Of a DNA stretch of 5,873 nucleotides, positions 1 to 5,873 are shown one piece after another. Position 1 is the stretch's first letter. Each line of letters starts with the position of its first letter. The position numbers and the translations under genes were made by a program. The stretch is from Thermoplasmatota archaeon (GTDB taxonomy: Archaea > Thermoplasmatota > Penumbrarchaeia > Penumbrarchaeales > Penumbrarchaeaceae). The stretch covers positions 1 to 5,873 of the forward strand of contig JAUVCY010000138.1 of NCBI GenBank assembly GCA_030595585.1, in the 5' to 3' direction. The notes beneath the pieces were generated by a model. That model saw only the letters and a list, made by a program, of their open reading frames with translations, searched no databases and was not told where the DNA came from.

Positions 1-2379
1 GTTCCATGATGTGACCGGGCCGATGGTAGCGATATTGGTGAACCAGGATGATCGGTTCCCGGATCCGTTTCCCTCTTCCATATACCTGTAGATCCTGTAT
101 CCGATCAATGGTGATGTTCCGTTGTTGGTCGGATGTTTCCAGGTCAGTTTCACATGGTCGGAGTGAAGTGTCGCATTCAGTCTCGAGGGAGCCATTGGAG
201 GTGCTGAAATGGTGAAATCCAGTTTGAAGAGGATCACATCATCCCTGCCGTTGCTCGAAGTGTCATATGAACCATTGGTCACGGGAAATCCTGAACCGTA
301 GGTCACGCCGGTGACGAAAACGTGTCCTGATGCCTGATACTCGACGTCATAGCCGACATCCCCACTGCTGCTGCCAACGTAAGTGGAGTAATCGATCCTT
401 GACCCACTGCTGCTTAGTTTCACGACGAAGACGTCGTCGTTTCCGTTATGTGATGAATCGTGGGACCCCCATGTAGTGGGAAAATTGTATGATGATGTGT
501 ATCCGGTGATGTACGCGGTTCCATTTCCGTCCACCGAGATCCCTTCCCCCGAATCTCTTGAACTCCCACCGATAAAGGTCGAATAAGTCAGTGAGGTTCC
601 CGCGCTGTTCAATTTGAAGGCAAAAGCATCATAATAACCGTTGTGGAACCTGTCGTAGGCGTTCTGGGTCACGGGAAAATTGTATGATGTGGAATTGTTA
701 CCCCCGGAAGAATAGTAGTATGTCTTTCCGGTCACGTAGGCATTGCCGCTGCTGTCGATATCGATGGAATACCCATAATCCCTGTCGCCGCCTCCCACGA
801 AGGTGGAGTGAACAAGCCCCTTGCCGGTGGAGTTCAGCTTCGTGACGAACACGTCGTAGTTGGAATTGTGTATCTGATCGTAAGAACCGCTTGTGGTTGG
901 AAAATCCGATGAACGGGTGGAGCCTGTCACATAGGCATTACCGCTGGTATCGACCTTGATATCATATGCTCGGTCGGTGTTGTCACCGCCGAGGAAGGTA
1001 GAATACAGCATCTTCGCACCGGTCGAATTCAGCTTGAAAACGAATGCTTCCGCATTTCCCGAACGGTTTGTCTGGTAGGCACCTGTGGTCGTTGGGAAGT
1101 TGGATGAGTCTGTGGAACCGGTCACATATGCATTACCGTTTGAGTCCACCACTATTCCGTACCCGATCTCCGAGGAATTGGAACCCACGACAGTCGAGTA
1201 AAGAAGAGATGACCCCGATGGATTCAATTTGAGAACGAACACATCATCATAACCGTTGTGTGACTCATCAAATGCTCCCGAGGTCGTTGGGAAGGTGTAG
1301 TATGTCTGGTTTTGCCCGGTCCAGTTCCAGTCCGAGGTGTACCCGGTCACGTAGGCGTTGCCGCTGCTGTCGATATCGATCCCGTACCCGTAGTCGTCAT
1401 AACTGCCCCCCACAAACGTCGAATAGACAAGGCTGCTTCCGGCAGAGTTCATCTTGGTAATGAATACATCCCCGTTGGAGTTGTATGATGTGTTATAGGC
1501 ACCCGACGTGGTGGGGAAATTAGAGGATTGCGTTCTACCCGTAACGTATGCGTTGCCGCTACTGTCGACCTCCACCGATCTACCGGTCTCGTAACTGCTG
1601 CCACCTATGAACGAAGAATAGATCAGCGGATCGATAACGGCCTCCCTCGAGCTGTCGTAGGGTCCAAGTTGGAATCCGTAAGTATCGGAGAAAATGCGGG
1701 AGAAAGAAGCGGTGATCGGGGTTCCATCATCTGAATAGTACACCTCAAGTTCATCGTCCGTAATTGAAGGGCCACCGGAGGGAAGGAGCAGTTCGATGTT
1801 GTCCTCTTTCACTATCATCTCCTTTATACCTGAGACCTCTATCTTTATATCATCCGGGTCTGCACCTGGATGGAGGATGATATCGTACTTTAGACCGTCC
1901 TTGGTAAAATAGTATTTTAGGTCGATGGAATCCCAGAGGTTCTTATACACGACGGAATTGTAATTTTCAGCCCCGGCGTACCAGGTTGTTTTATCATCTC
2001 CATAAAAATAATTATTGTAGTGGGGCAGCATGTCTTGCCCTACCGGTTCAACATGATAAGAGCCCACGAACTCGTACTTGAGTATGAAACCAGTGGAACC
2101 CCGCTCTGGCCTGACATCTAGATAGGAACATCCTGATGAGAACCCCGCACGTCCGAACGGTGTCGAGGCTATGAGGTCCAGATCGTTCTCCCACTGCCCC
2201 AGGTTCTCTGTGAAAAAACCGGATGAGGTTCCCTCTACCACATATGACTTTTCTGTGGTCTCTTCGTATGTGAAGATAGGGACACTCTTTTCGTCAGGTG
2301 ATGCCGATATCACGGGGAATATTGCAACAGATAACAGTGATACAAATACGAATACCGAAAAAATCCTCAATTTATTCAT
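1..2379 (-). CDS. Secreted SBBP-repeat beta-propeller protein with DUF7948-like N-domain and fibronectin III domain (3' end outside window)
   Basis: The frame is open from ATG at 2379 to the window edge: 793 codons, no stop, so the C-terminus and any membrane anchor are missing. Residues 1-26 form a signal peptide (MNKLR, hydrophobic core, likely cleavage after ISA). Residues about 50-250 resemble the DUF7948 domain that often precedes SBBP repeats: an ENLGQW motif near 58-63, NNYFYGDD near 122-129, and DLKYYF...LKYDIILHPGADPDDI near 153-178. Residues 251-722 are seven SBBP blades, each with Y-S-T-F-x-G-G, a DSSGNAYVTG-like core, FPTT and a F-x-x-K-L strand. Residues about 727-793 begin a fibronectin III domain (VKLTW, GYRIYR). 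About fifteen N-x-S/T sequons occur, all after residue 290, so N-glycosylation is plausible. The likely role is an extracellular surface or adhesion protein; the ligand is unknown. The start is supported by a TATA box, a GGTG element and the signal peptide. Confidence 0.93.
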   Translation of the reverse strand, partial: MNKLRIFSVFVFVSLLSVAIFPVISASPDEKSVPIFTYEETTEKSYVVEGTSSGFFTENLGQWENDLDLIASTPFGRAGFSSGCSYLDVRPERGSTGFILKYEFVGSYHVEPVGQDMLPHYNNYFYGDDKTTWYAGAENYNSVVYKNLWDSIDLKYYFTKDGLKYDIILHPGADPDDIKIEVSGIKEMIVKEDNIELLLPSGGPSITDDELEVYYSDDGTPITASFSRIFSDTYGFQLGPYDSSREAVIDPLIYSSFIGGSSYETGRSVEVDSSGNAYVTGRTQSSNFPTTSGAYNTSYNSNGDVFITKMNSAGSSLVYSTFVGGSYDDYGYGIDIDSSGNAYVTGYTSDWNWTGQNQTYYTFPTTSGAFDESHNGYDDVFVLKLNPSGSSLLYSTVVGSNSSEIGYGIVVDSNGNAYVTGSTDSSNFPTTTGAYQTNRSGNAEAFVFKLNSTGAKMLYSTFLGGDNTDRAYDIKVDTSGNAYVTGSTRSSDFPTTSGSYDQIHNSNYDVFVTKLNSTGKGLVHSTFVGGGDRDYGYSIDIDSSGNAYVTGKTYYYSSGGNNSTSYNFPVTQNAYDRFHNGYYDAFAFKLNSAGTSLTYSTFIGGSSRDSGEGISVDGNGTAYITGYTSSYNFPTTWGSHDSSHNGNDDVFVVKLSSSGSRIDYSTYVGSSSGDVGYDVEYQASGHVFVTGVTYGSGFPVTNGSYDTSSNGRDDVILFKLDFTISAPPMAPSRLNATLHSDHVKLTWKHPTNNGTSPLIGYRIYRYMEEGNGSGNRSSWFTNIATIGPVTSWN
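214..1629 (-). repeat. Seven tandem SBBP beta-propeller blades (protein-level repeat)
   Basis: Within the secreted protein, the first Tyr (His in blade 5) of each blade falls at residues 254, 319, 394, 459, 524, 599 and 664. The spacing is therefore 65, 75, 65, 65, 75 and 65 residues. Each blade contains a core close to DSSGNAYVTG (for example residues 272-281), then FPTT or FPVT, then a closing strand ending K-L or K-M. Blade 7 is followed by FKLDF and an Ala/Pro linker, so the array ends cleanly. Seven copies are a natural number for a closed propeller, so this is probably one complete seven-bladed disc. Blades 2 and 5 are longer because each has ten extra residues between the YVTG strand and FPxT. 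The fold assignment rests on the SBBP family; closure into a single ring is inferred. Confidence 0.9.
728..1380 (-). repeat. Near-identical 38-bp direct repeat pair in blades 2 and 5
   Basis: Positions 728-765 (blade 5) and 1343-1380 (blade 2) are the same 38 bases except one, A at 742 against G at 1357. The copies are 615 bp apart, exactly 205 codons or three blades. They encode the DIDSSGNAYVTG core. Other blades encode similar residues with more varied codons, so this pair stands out. It suggests a shared origin by three-blade duplication or later gene conversion, which is an inference. Confidence 0.75.
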
Positions 2380-2385
2380 TAATCA

Positions 2386-2389
2386 CACC
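2386..2389 (-). promoter_or_regulatory. Shine-Dalgarno-like GGTG of the propeller gene
   Basis: On the minus strand the leader reads GGTGTGATTA then ATG, placing GGTG six bases before the start at 2379. GGTG is part of the anti-16S complement GGAGGTGAT. It supports this start, which is also the one giving a proper signal peptide. The match is short. Confidence 0.5.
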
Positions 2390-2412
2390 AAATTGAAAAT
2401 GAAACGTTTGTC

Positions 2413-2420
2413 TATATAAA
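2413..2420 (-). promoter_or_regulatory. Archaeal TATA box of the propeller gene
   Basis: The minus strand reads TTTATATA, a textbook archaeal TATA element, preceded by AATGAT, where a BRE would lie. Initiation about 25 bases downstream of its centre would fall near 2391, giving a leader of roughly 10 bases that just includes the GGTG element. This suggests the gene has its own promoter and does not depend on read-through from the DHH gene. The start site is predicted from spacing only. Confidence 0.65.
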
Positions 2421-2429
2421 ATCATTTAA

Positions 2430-2468
2430 CGATTATACCAATTTTATGCCTCGGCAGCTCTATAATCG
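2430..2468 (-). promoter_or_regulatory. Inverted repeat between DHH gene and propeller promoter
   Basis: CGATTATA at 2430-2437 and TATAATCG at 2461-2468 are perfect 8-base inverted arms around a 23-base spacer. A smaller TGCC/GGCA dyad lies inside the spacer at 2447-2456. The element is 33 bases past the DHH stop codon and immediately upstream of the BRE/TATA region of the propeller gene. It could be an operator for an activator or a 3'-end hairpin. No strong T tract follows, so a terminator reading is weak, and a chance dyad is possible. Confidence 0.3.
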
Positions 2469-2500
2469 AGATTCCCTTGGATGGAATGCATGGTCCATCA

Positions 2501-4690
2501 TCAATCCACAACCCCATCGAAGACGCCTGCCTCGATGTTGGGCAGGGGCCTGGGGATGTTCTTGAGGGTCACCTGGAAGCTCTCCTTGTAGCCAACAAGA
2601 TGCATAATCATCTGATTGAAGTTGCCGTACATGATATCCACGCCCTCCGCCCCCCCGGTCAGGTTAACGACCACCCATCCAGTCGACTTGAACTTTGCCC
2701 GCAGGGCCTGGGCGGTGCTCACCGTTGACTGGCCCTCCGTGAGCCCCTGAAGGGCGTTTCCCAGCTCCTTGTGGACCATGAGCTCCTTGACCTTCTTCTC
2801 CATGTCCCCCGTCTCCTCAAGGAGGGAGAATATCCATGGGACCTTCCCTGTCAGCGTCCCCCCGTAGATCAATCCCCTGCCGCCCATACCGCCGGTGTAG
2901 GTTTGATTGAACGCTATCTTCTTGGAGATGTTCAAACCCTTCCTGAACACGTCTGGGAGGTCCTTGAACACCTTCTCCATGAAGAGGTAGTCCTTGAGCT
3001 CCTGATGTCCCATGGAAAGCGTGTTGAACTGCTCCCCTATCTGGTCCCTGGTGAAGCCCCTTGCCCCCCATGAGGCCTCGTTCTTCCTCTCCTCGATAAC
3101 CACGTTCTTCCAACCCATGTAATATAGAAGCGACGCGGTGATGCCCTTGATCTGATGCGATCTCTGCTGTGGTAGTATCACACAGAGCCTGGGCCCTTTC
3201 TCCGTAGATATCAGCTTCTTGGCCCCTCTGAGCTGCAGTAGGGTCTTCTCCTCCACCTTGATCTTCGATTCCAGCTTGTCGAGCTCCTTGTTGTAGAAGT
3301 TGATCCGTCTCCAGTGTTCGTCCGAGAGGTCACCCCTGGTCTTGAGAAGCTCCTTCATCTTCTCCCTGTTACCCCGCAGATCTATAGGCATGGAAGCGTT
3401 CAACTTCTTCAACATCTCCATATCCCTGTCCCAGGCGGAAAGGGTGCGATCGATGGAATCGGTGAGGGAGAAGAATATCTCGTTGTAGAACTTCTCGCCC
3501 GCCTTGGAGATCTGAACAACGAAATCGAAGATGTTCCCGGCATGGTCCAGGTATGTGCACATCAGGTTCAGGAACCCCTCGGGGGTAACCCGTTCCTTGA
3601 AGAACCTGTTCACAACAAGGTTCCTGCGATCCTCCTCTCCGAGCATCAGGGACGCAGAGATAGAGACCTTGATCAGGAACCTCTCCTCCTCGGGATCGGA
3701 GATCCACCTCTTTATTGGGATGTCTATGAGAAAGTTCAGATGCCAGAGGTTATCGCATACGGAGGCAAGGAGCATCAGGAGTCGAATGAAGGGGTCATCC
3801 TTCCATGGTCCCTGGCCGAGGAAGAAGAAGAAACTGCCTCTATTCCCCCTGCCAATATAGTTAAGATATGCACATAATCCGGTGGCGGTCGATGGATATT
3901 CGTAATCTTTTTCCAGCGGGGAGAGCATGAAAATATACTCGTCTATCGTCTTTTGATCCCTTCGGTCCCCGTGATGGTCGATCGTGAAAACGTTCTCAAG
4001 CCTCTTGGGGTAGGTTATGTCGACGAATATGTAACATATGTCATCATCTATCTTGAGGAGTGGAATTTCATTATGTTCGATCGGAGAGGCGTGAAATGGA
4101 AAATCATATCCAAACCAATGCTGGATAAGGTCCTTGATCATCAACGCCCCGTTCAAGCCATCCATGTCCGTGTGAAAATATATCCCAGTGGCCCCCTTCT
4201 CCTCGATGGTCTTCTTGAGAGGGCCGAGGAAGACATCTGCCTCCTCCGCGGTGATATCCTTTCCCGAGATGGAGAGCTCCCCATCCACGGGGCTCTTGAT
4301 AAGGCTCATGGCATCCTTTTGATCAAGCGCTTTCCTCAGGTTGGAACCAGGTCCCACAGGTTCCTTCCTGACACCCCCCCCGGCATCTGAAGATCCGGTT
4401 TTATCCTCCTTCAACTCGCCCTCCTTTTTCCCTCCCTTTCTTCCCATGTTACCCTCGATGATCTCCCTGTTGGAGGGGATGTTCTTCTCCACGCCCTCCT
4501 TTTCCTTGGATCCTTTATCAGGGGTTTTTTTCTCAGATCGTTTCTTCGGCGGATCCCCTGTCTTCGTATCCATTTTGGTTTTTTCCTTCCTGGAGGAGGT
4601 GGCCTTATCGTCATTGATGAAGGAGTCCAACGTCTTGCTGGAACCCTTCTTTTTGCGTTTACTCCCACCTCTCTTTCTGGGTGATCTCAT
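2501..4690 (-). CDS. DHH-family phosphoesterase, RecJ/GAN-like, with Lys-rich N-terminal tail
   Basis: A complete 729-residue gene from ATG 4690 to TGA 2501-2503. Residues 2 to about 115 are Lys/Arg/Ser/Gly/Glu-rich and probably disordered. The DHH domain follows with every expected motif: HTDMDG at 173-178 (motif I, D175 and D177), FVDIT with D224 (II), DHH at 238-240 (III), PSTATG near 266-271, and ASVCD with D313 (IV). These residues bind Mn2+ or Mg2+ in the family, so an active phosphodiesterase or exonuclease is likely. Residues about 427-493 are charged and helical, perhaps coiled coil. The C-terminal part, from about 502, has WGARG (541-545), MGHQE near 560-564, a Gly-rich stretch (597-611) and LTGG (677-680). 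It may be a divergent DHHA1 domain, but this is tentative. It is longer than usual archaeal RecJ-like proteins. An upstream GTG at 4732 would add 14 residues but lies only four bases past the TATA box. Substrate is unknown: DNA, RNA or a nucleotide second messenger. Likely cytoplasmic, since no signal peptide or membrane helix is seen. Confidence 0.9.
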   Translation of the reverse strand: MRSPRKRGGSKRKKKGSSKTLDSFINDDKATSSRKEKTKMDTKTGDPPKKRSEKKTPDKGSKEKEGVEKNIPSNREIIEGNMGRKGGKKEGELKEDKTGSSDAGGGVRKEPVGPGSNLRKALDQKDAMSLIKSPVDGELSISGKDITAEEADVFLGPLKKTIEEKGATGIYFHTDMDGLNGALMIKDLIQHWFGYDFPFHASPIEHNEIPLLKIDDDICYIFVDITYPKRLENVFTIDHHGDRRDQKTIDEYIFMLSPLEKDYEYPSTATGLCAYLNYIGRGNRGSFFFFLGQGPWKDDPFIRLLMLLASVCDNLWHLNFLIDIPIKRWISDPEEERFLIKVSISASLMLGEEDRRNLVVNRFFKERVTPEGFLNLMCTYLDHAGNIFDFVVQISKAGEKFYNEIFFSLTDSIDRTLSAWDRDMEMLKKLNASMPIDLRGNREKMKELLKTRGDLSDEHWRRINFYNKELDKLESKIKVEEKTLLQLRGAKKLISTEKGPRLCVILPQQRSHQIKGITASLLYYMGWKNVVIEERKNEASWGARGFTRDQIGEQFNTLSMGHQELKDYLFMEKVFKDLPDVFRKGLNISKKIAFNQTYTGGMGGRGLIYGGTLTGKVPWIFSLLEETGDMEKKVKELMVHKELGNALQGLTEGQSTVSTAQALRAKFKSTGWVVVNLTGGAEGVDIMYGNFNQMIMHLVGYKESFQVTLKNIPRPLPNIEAGVFDGVVD
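4616..4639 (-). other. PIP-box-like peptide in the DHH protein tail
   Basis: Residues 18-25 of the DHH protein read SKTLDSFI, directly after a Lys/Arg cluster in the disordered tail. It aligns with the PCNA-interacting peptide pattern Q-x-x-hydrophobic-x-x-aromatic-aromatic, with Leu21 and Phe24 in place, Ser where Gln is usual and Ile in the last position. Some known PIP peptides lack the Gln. It suggests sliding-clamp binding but is only a short motif match. Confidence 0.35.
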
Positions 4691-4698
4691 GGACCATT

Positions 4699-4702
4699 CC
4701 TC
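4699..4702 (-). promoter_or_regulatory. Shine-Dalgarno GAGG that selects ATG 4690
   Basis: The minus strand reads AAGAGGAATGGTCC then ATG, so GAGG lies eight bases before the ATG at 4690. No comparable element precedes the in-frame GTG at 4732. This favours the shorter protein beginning MRSPRKR. Confidence 0.6.
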
Positions 4703-4735
4703 TTGGATTCCGGTTATCTGTATATCTCTCACGGG

Positions 4736-4743
4736 ATATATAG
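4736..4743 (-). promoter_or_regulatory. Candidate TATA box of the DHH gene
   Basis: The minus strand reads CTATATAT in the gap after the upstream surface-protein gene. Initiation about 25 bases downstream would fall near 4714, giving a leader of roughly 24 bases with the GAGG element inside it, ending at ATG 4690. The upstream gene stops only 39 bases earlier, so co-transcription is also possible. Confidence 0.5.
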
Positions 4744-4781
4744 AATGTATTCCCTATAGATCCTGGAAGCAAAGGAGGGCA

Positions 4782-5873
4782 TCAATCCGGAAGGAGTGTA
4801 TCCCCCTCAACCACAACTGGCTCAGGATCGTCATCATGTTCCATGGGCTCTACATCATTCTCATCTTCGGAGGGTGGGGACGGCTCGTCCCCTCCCTCAT
4901 CTAACCCTTCATCGACATAAAAGCTTTCATCGCTGGTGTTATCCACCTCATCAAGTGATTCGATCGAGCCCAGAATGTCCTCTTCCGAGCCGCTTACAGC
5001 GGCTTCAAGCTGTTCCTCTGTGGGTTCCACTCCGTAGAGCTCGATATATATCCGGCGCTGTTCCACATATGGATCATTTGCCCTTTTCCTCATTTTTCTA
5101 CGCTGGATGGAGACGCCCAATAAGACGATCCCAACGATGAACAACACCACAAGGAACAGGAACACCGGGATCAGCCTCTCCTTTGGAACCCATGACAGGA
5201 AAGGCATCACATCGGTGAGCATCTCGTAGAGGTCGTCCGTGAAATCATCGGACCCCCCATCCGTAGGGGCATCTCCCACCTCAATTATGATCTCCTGCGA
5301 GGTCACGATGGTAATACCATCCTCGGATATCACCTTGATCCTCAGAGTGTACTCCCCTTTCTTTGCATTGTCATCGGGTCGAAACACGATAGATACAGCT
5401 GTCATCTGCTTGTCCTGAAGCCCCTTCATCGAGGGGAGGGTATAGTATGCAGTGGTCTCGCCGCTCTTTGTGAGGGTGGCCCATCCCTCCGAGACAATAT
5501 CCCCCTCGATCACGATGGTGACGTTGTCCCCGTAGGTCCCGTTGTTCATGATGTTGAAGGTGAGAGGTTCGCCCTTTATCGCACCTTTGCCCCTGTAGGC
5601 AAGGTGTTCGGTGGAAGCATGCAGCTCGGGGGTATAATCCGATATCTTGATCATCCCCTCCGACACCCTCGAATAGCTGCCGTTGGAGTATGTCATTATC
5701 TGGAGCGAATATATCCCATGTTTCAATCCAAGGTCATCGGGGGTGAACCGTTTTTCATCTCCGTAATCAAGCCAGGTGCTGATGTCCCCTCCAAAGGAAT
5801 ATGTTCCCACCCTCAGGAGGTAGCCAAGTTCCATCGAGGACATGCTTGGGGAATCCTCCCAGGAGATGGTCTG
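4782..5873 (-). CDS. Surface protein: Ig-like ectodomain, one transmembrane helix, acidic cytoplasmic tail (5' end outside window)
   Basis: The frame is open from the window edge to TGA at 4782-4784, giving 363 residues. The first ATG, at 5843, is probably internal, because the preceding ten codons (QTISWEDSPS) fit the first strand of the same module. Numbering here is from the edge. Residues 1 to about 78 look like a fibronectin- or Ig-like module (TISWEDSP, YLLRVGT, a strand ending YSLQI). Residues about 83-200 form a second beta module of the NEW3/CARDB-like kind found in archaeal surface proteins (LTFNIMNNGTYGDNVTI, then SIVFRPDDNAKKGEYTLRIKV). A Gly/Asp linker leads to a transmembrane helix at 234-256, followed by RRKMRKR (258-264), which places the C-terminus inside the cell. 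The inner part has an IELYGVEPTEEQLEAAV segment and an Asp/Glu-rich tail from about 304. Sequons at N64, N111 and N117 are extracellular. I do not recognise a named family for the whole protein; a receptor, adhesin or envelope role is inferred. Confidence 0.85.
   Translation of the reverse strand, partial: QTISWEDSPSMSSMELGYLLRVGTYSFGGDISTWLDYGDEKRFTPDDLGLKHGIYSLQIMTYSNGSYSRVSEGMIKISDYTPELHASTEHLAYRGKGAIKGEPLTFNIMNNGTYGDNVTIVIEGDIVSEGWATLTKSGETTAYYTLPSMKGLQDKQMTAVSIVFRPDDNAKKGEYTLRIKVISEDGITIVTSQEIIIEVGDAPTDGGSDDFTDDLYEMLTDVMPFLSWVPKERLIPVFLFLVVLFIVGIVLLGVSIQRRKMRKRANDPYVEQRRIYIELYGVEPTEEQLEAAVSGSEEDILGSIESLDEVDNTSDESFYVDEGLDEGGDEPSPPSEDENDVEPMEHDDDPEPVVVEGDTLLPD

Noticed and set aside
214..1629. 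Periodic DNA as a CRISPR array or minisatellite
   Set aside because: The 195-base period is the codon image of the SBBP blades, with diverged copies and no constant direct repeat or unique spacers.
1044..1734. Several short plus-strand frames opposite the propeller repeats
   Set aside because: They follow the 195-base repeat on the other strand, share no domain and are antisense to a clear coding array.
2477..2498. Imperfect dyad ATGGA...TCCAT after the DHH stop codon as a terminator
   Set aside because: Only five paired bases and no T tract downstream on the minus strand; not supportable.
3821..3832. (GAA)4 trinucleotide run, encoding Phe-Phe-Phe-Phe at residues 287-290
   Set aside because: Odd, but too short for a phase-variable microsatellite, and length changes would stay in frame.
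3314..3877. Plus-strand open frame of 187 codons opposite the DHH gene
   Set aside because: It lies wholly antisense to the catalytic domain with intact motifs, has no recognisable domain and no ribosome site I can see; a codon-bias shadow.
2501..4690. Defence or toxin-antitoxin role for the DHH gene from context
   Set aside because: Neighbours are envelope proteins, with no restriction, CRISPR, reverse transcriptase or toxin partner in the window.
4341..4904. Plus-strand open frame of 187 codons across the DHH gene start and the upstream gene's end
   Set aside because: It is antisense to the Lys-rich tail and the acidic tail; its Ser/Phe/Leu/Pro richness is what reversing Lys/Glu/Gly codons gives.

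Overview
The window looks archaeal, probably a Thermoplasmatota-like euryarchaeon; the lineage guess is low confidence. Two starts are preceded by archaeal TATA-like boxes (TTTATATA and CTATATAT) at sensible distances, with short leaders carrying GGTG or GAGG Shine-Dalgarno elements. I see no bacterial -35/-10 pair at these starts. Arginine is mostly AGG/AGA. Two of the three genes encode Ser/Thr/Asn-rich surface proteins of a kind common in archaea. GC content is moderate.

All three genes lie on the minus strand, and two run off the window. From right to left (transcription order): (1) 4782-5873 is the 3' part of a cell-surface protein with extracellular Ig-like modules, one transmembrane helix and a strongly acidic cytoplasmic tail. 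(2) 2501-4690 is a complete 729-residue DHH-family phosphoesterase (RecJ/GAN-like superfamily) with all visible catalytic motifs. It has a long Lys-rich disordered N-terminal tail with a PIP-box-like peptide and a large divergent C-terminal half. (3) 1-2379 is the 5' part of a secreted protein: signal peptide, DUF7948-like domain, exactly seven SBBP beta-propeller blades, then the start of a fibronectin type III domain cut by the window edge.

Intergenic space is short: 91 bp before the DHH gene (49 bp if an upstream GTG were used) and 121 bp before the propeller gene. Each gap contains its own TATA-like box, so the three genes need not form one operon. Gene functions do not point to a shared pathway; two envelope proteins flank a nucleic-acid enzyme, perhaps by chance. 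No RNA gene, mobile element, CRISPR array or plus-strand gene can be supported, and no gene-free stretch exceeds 300 bases.

Nothing here amounts to a clear new multi-gene system. The items most worth a second look are the unusual architecture and PIP-like motif of the DHH protein, and the strictly periodic propeller in which blades 2 and 5 carry equal-length insertions at the same place.
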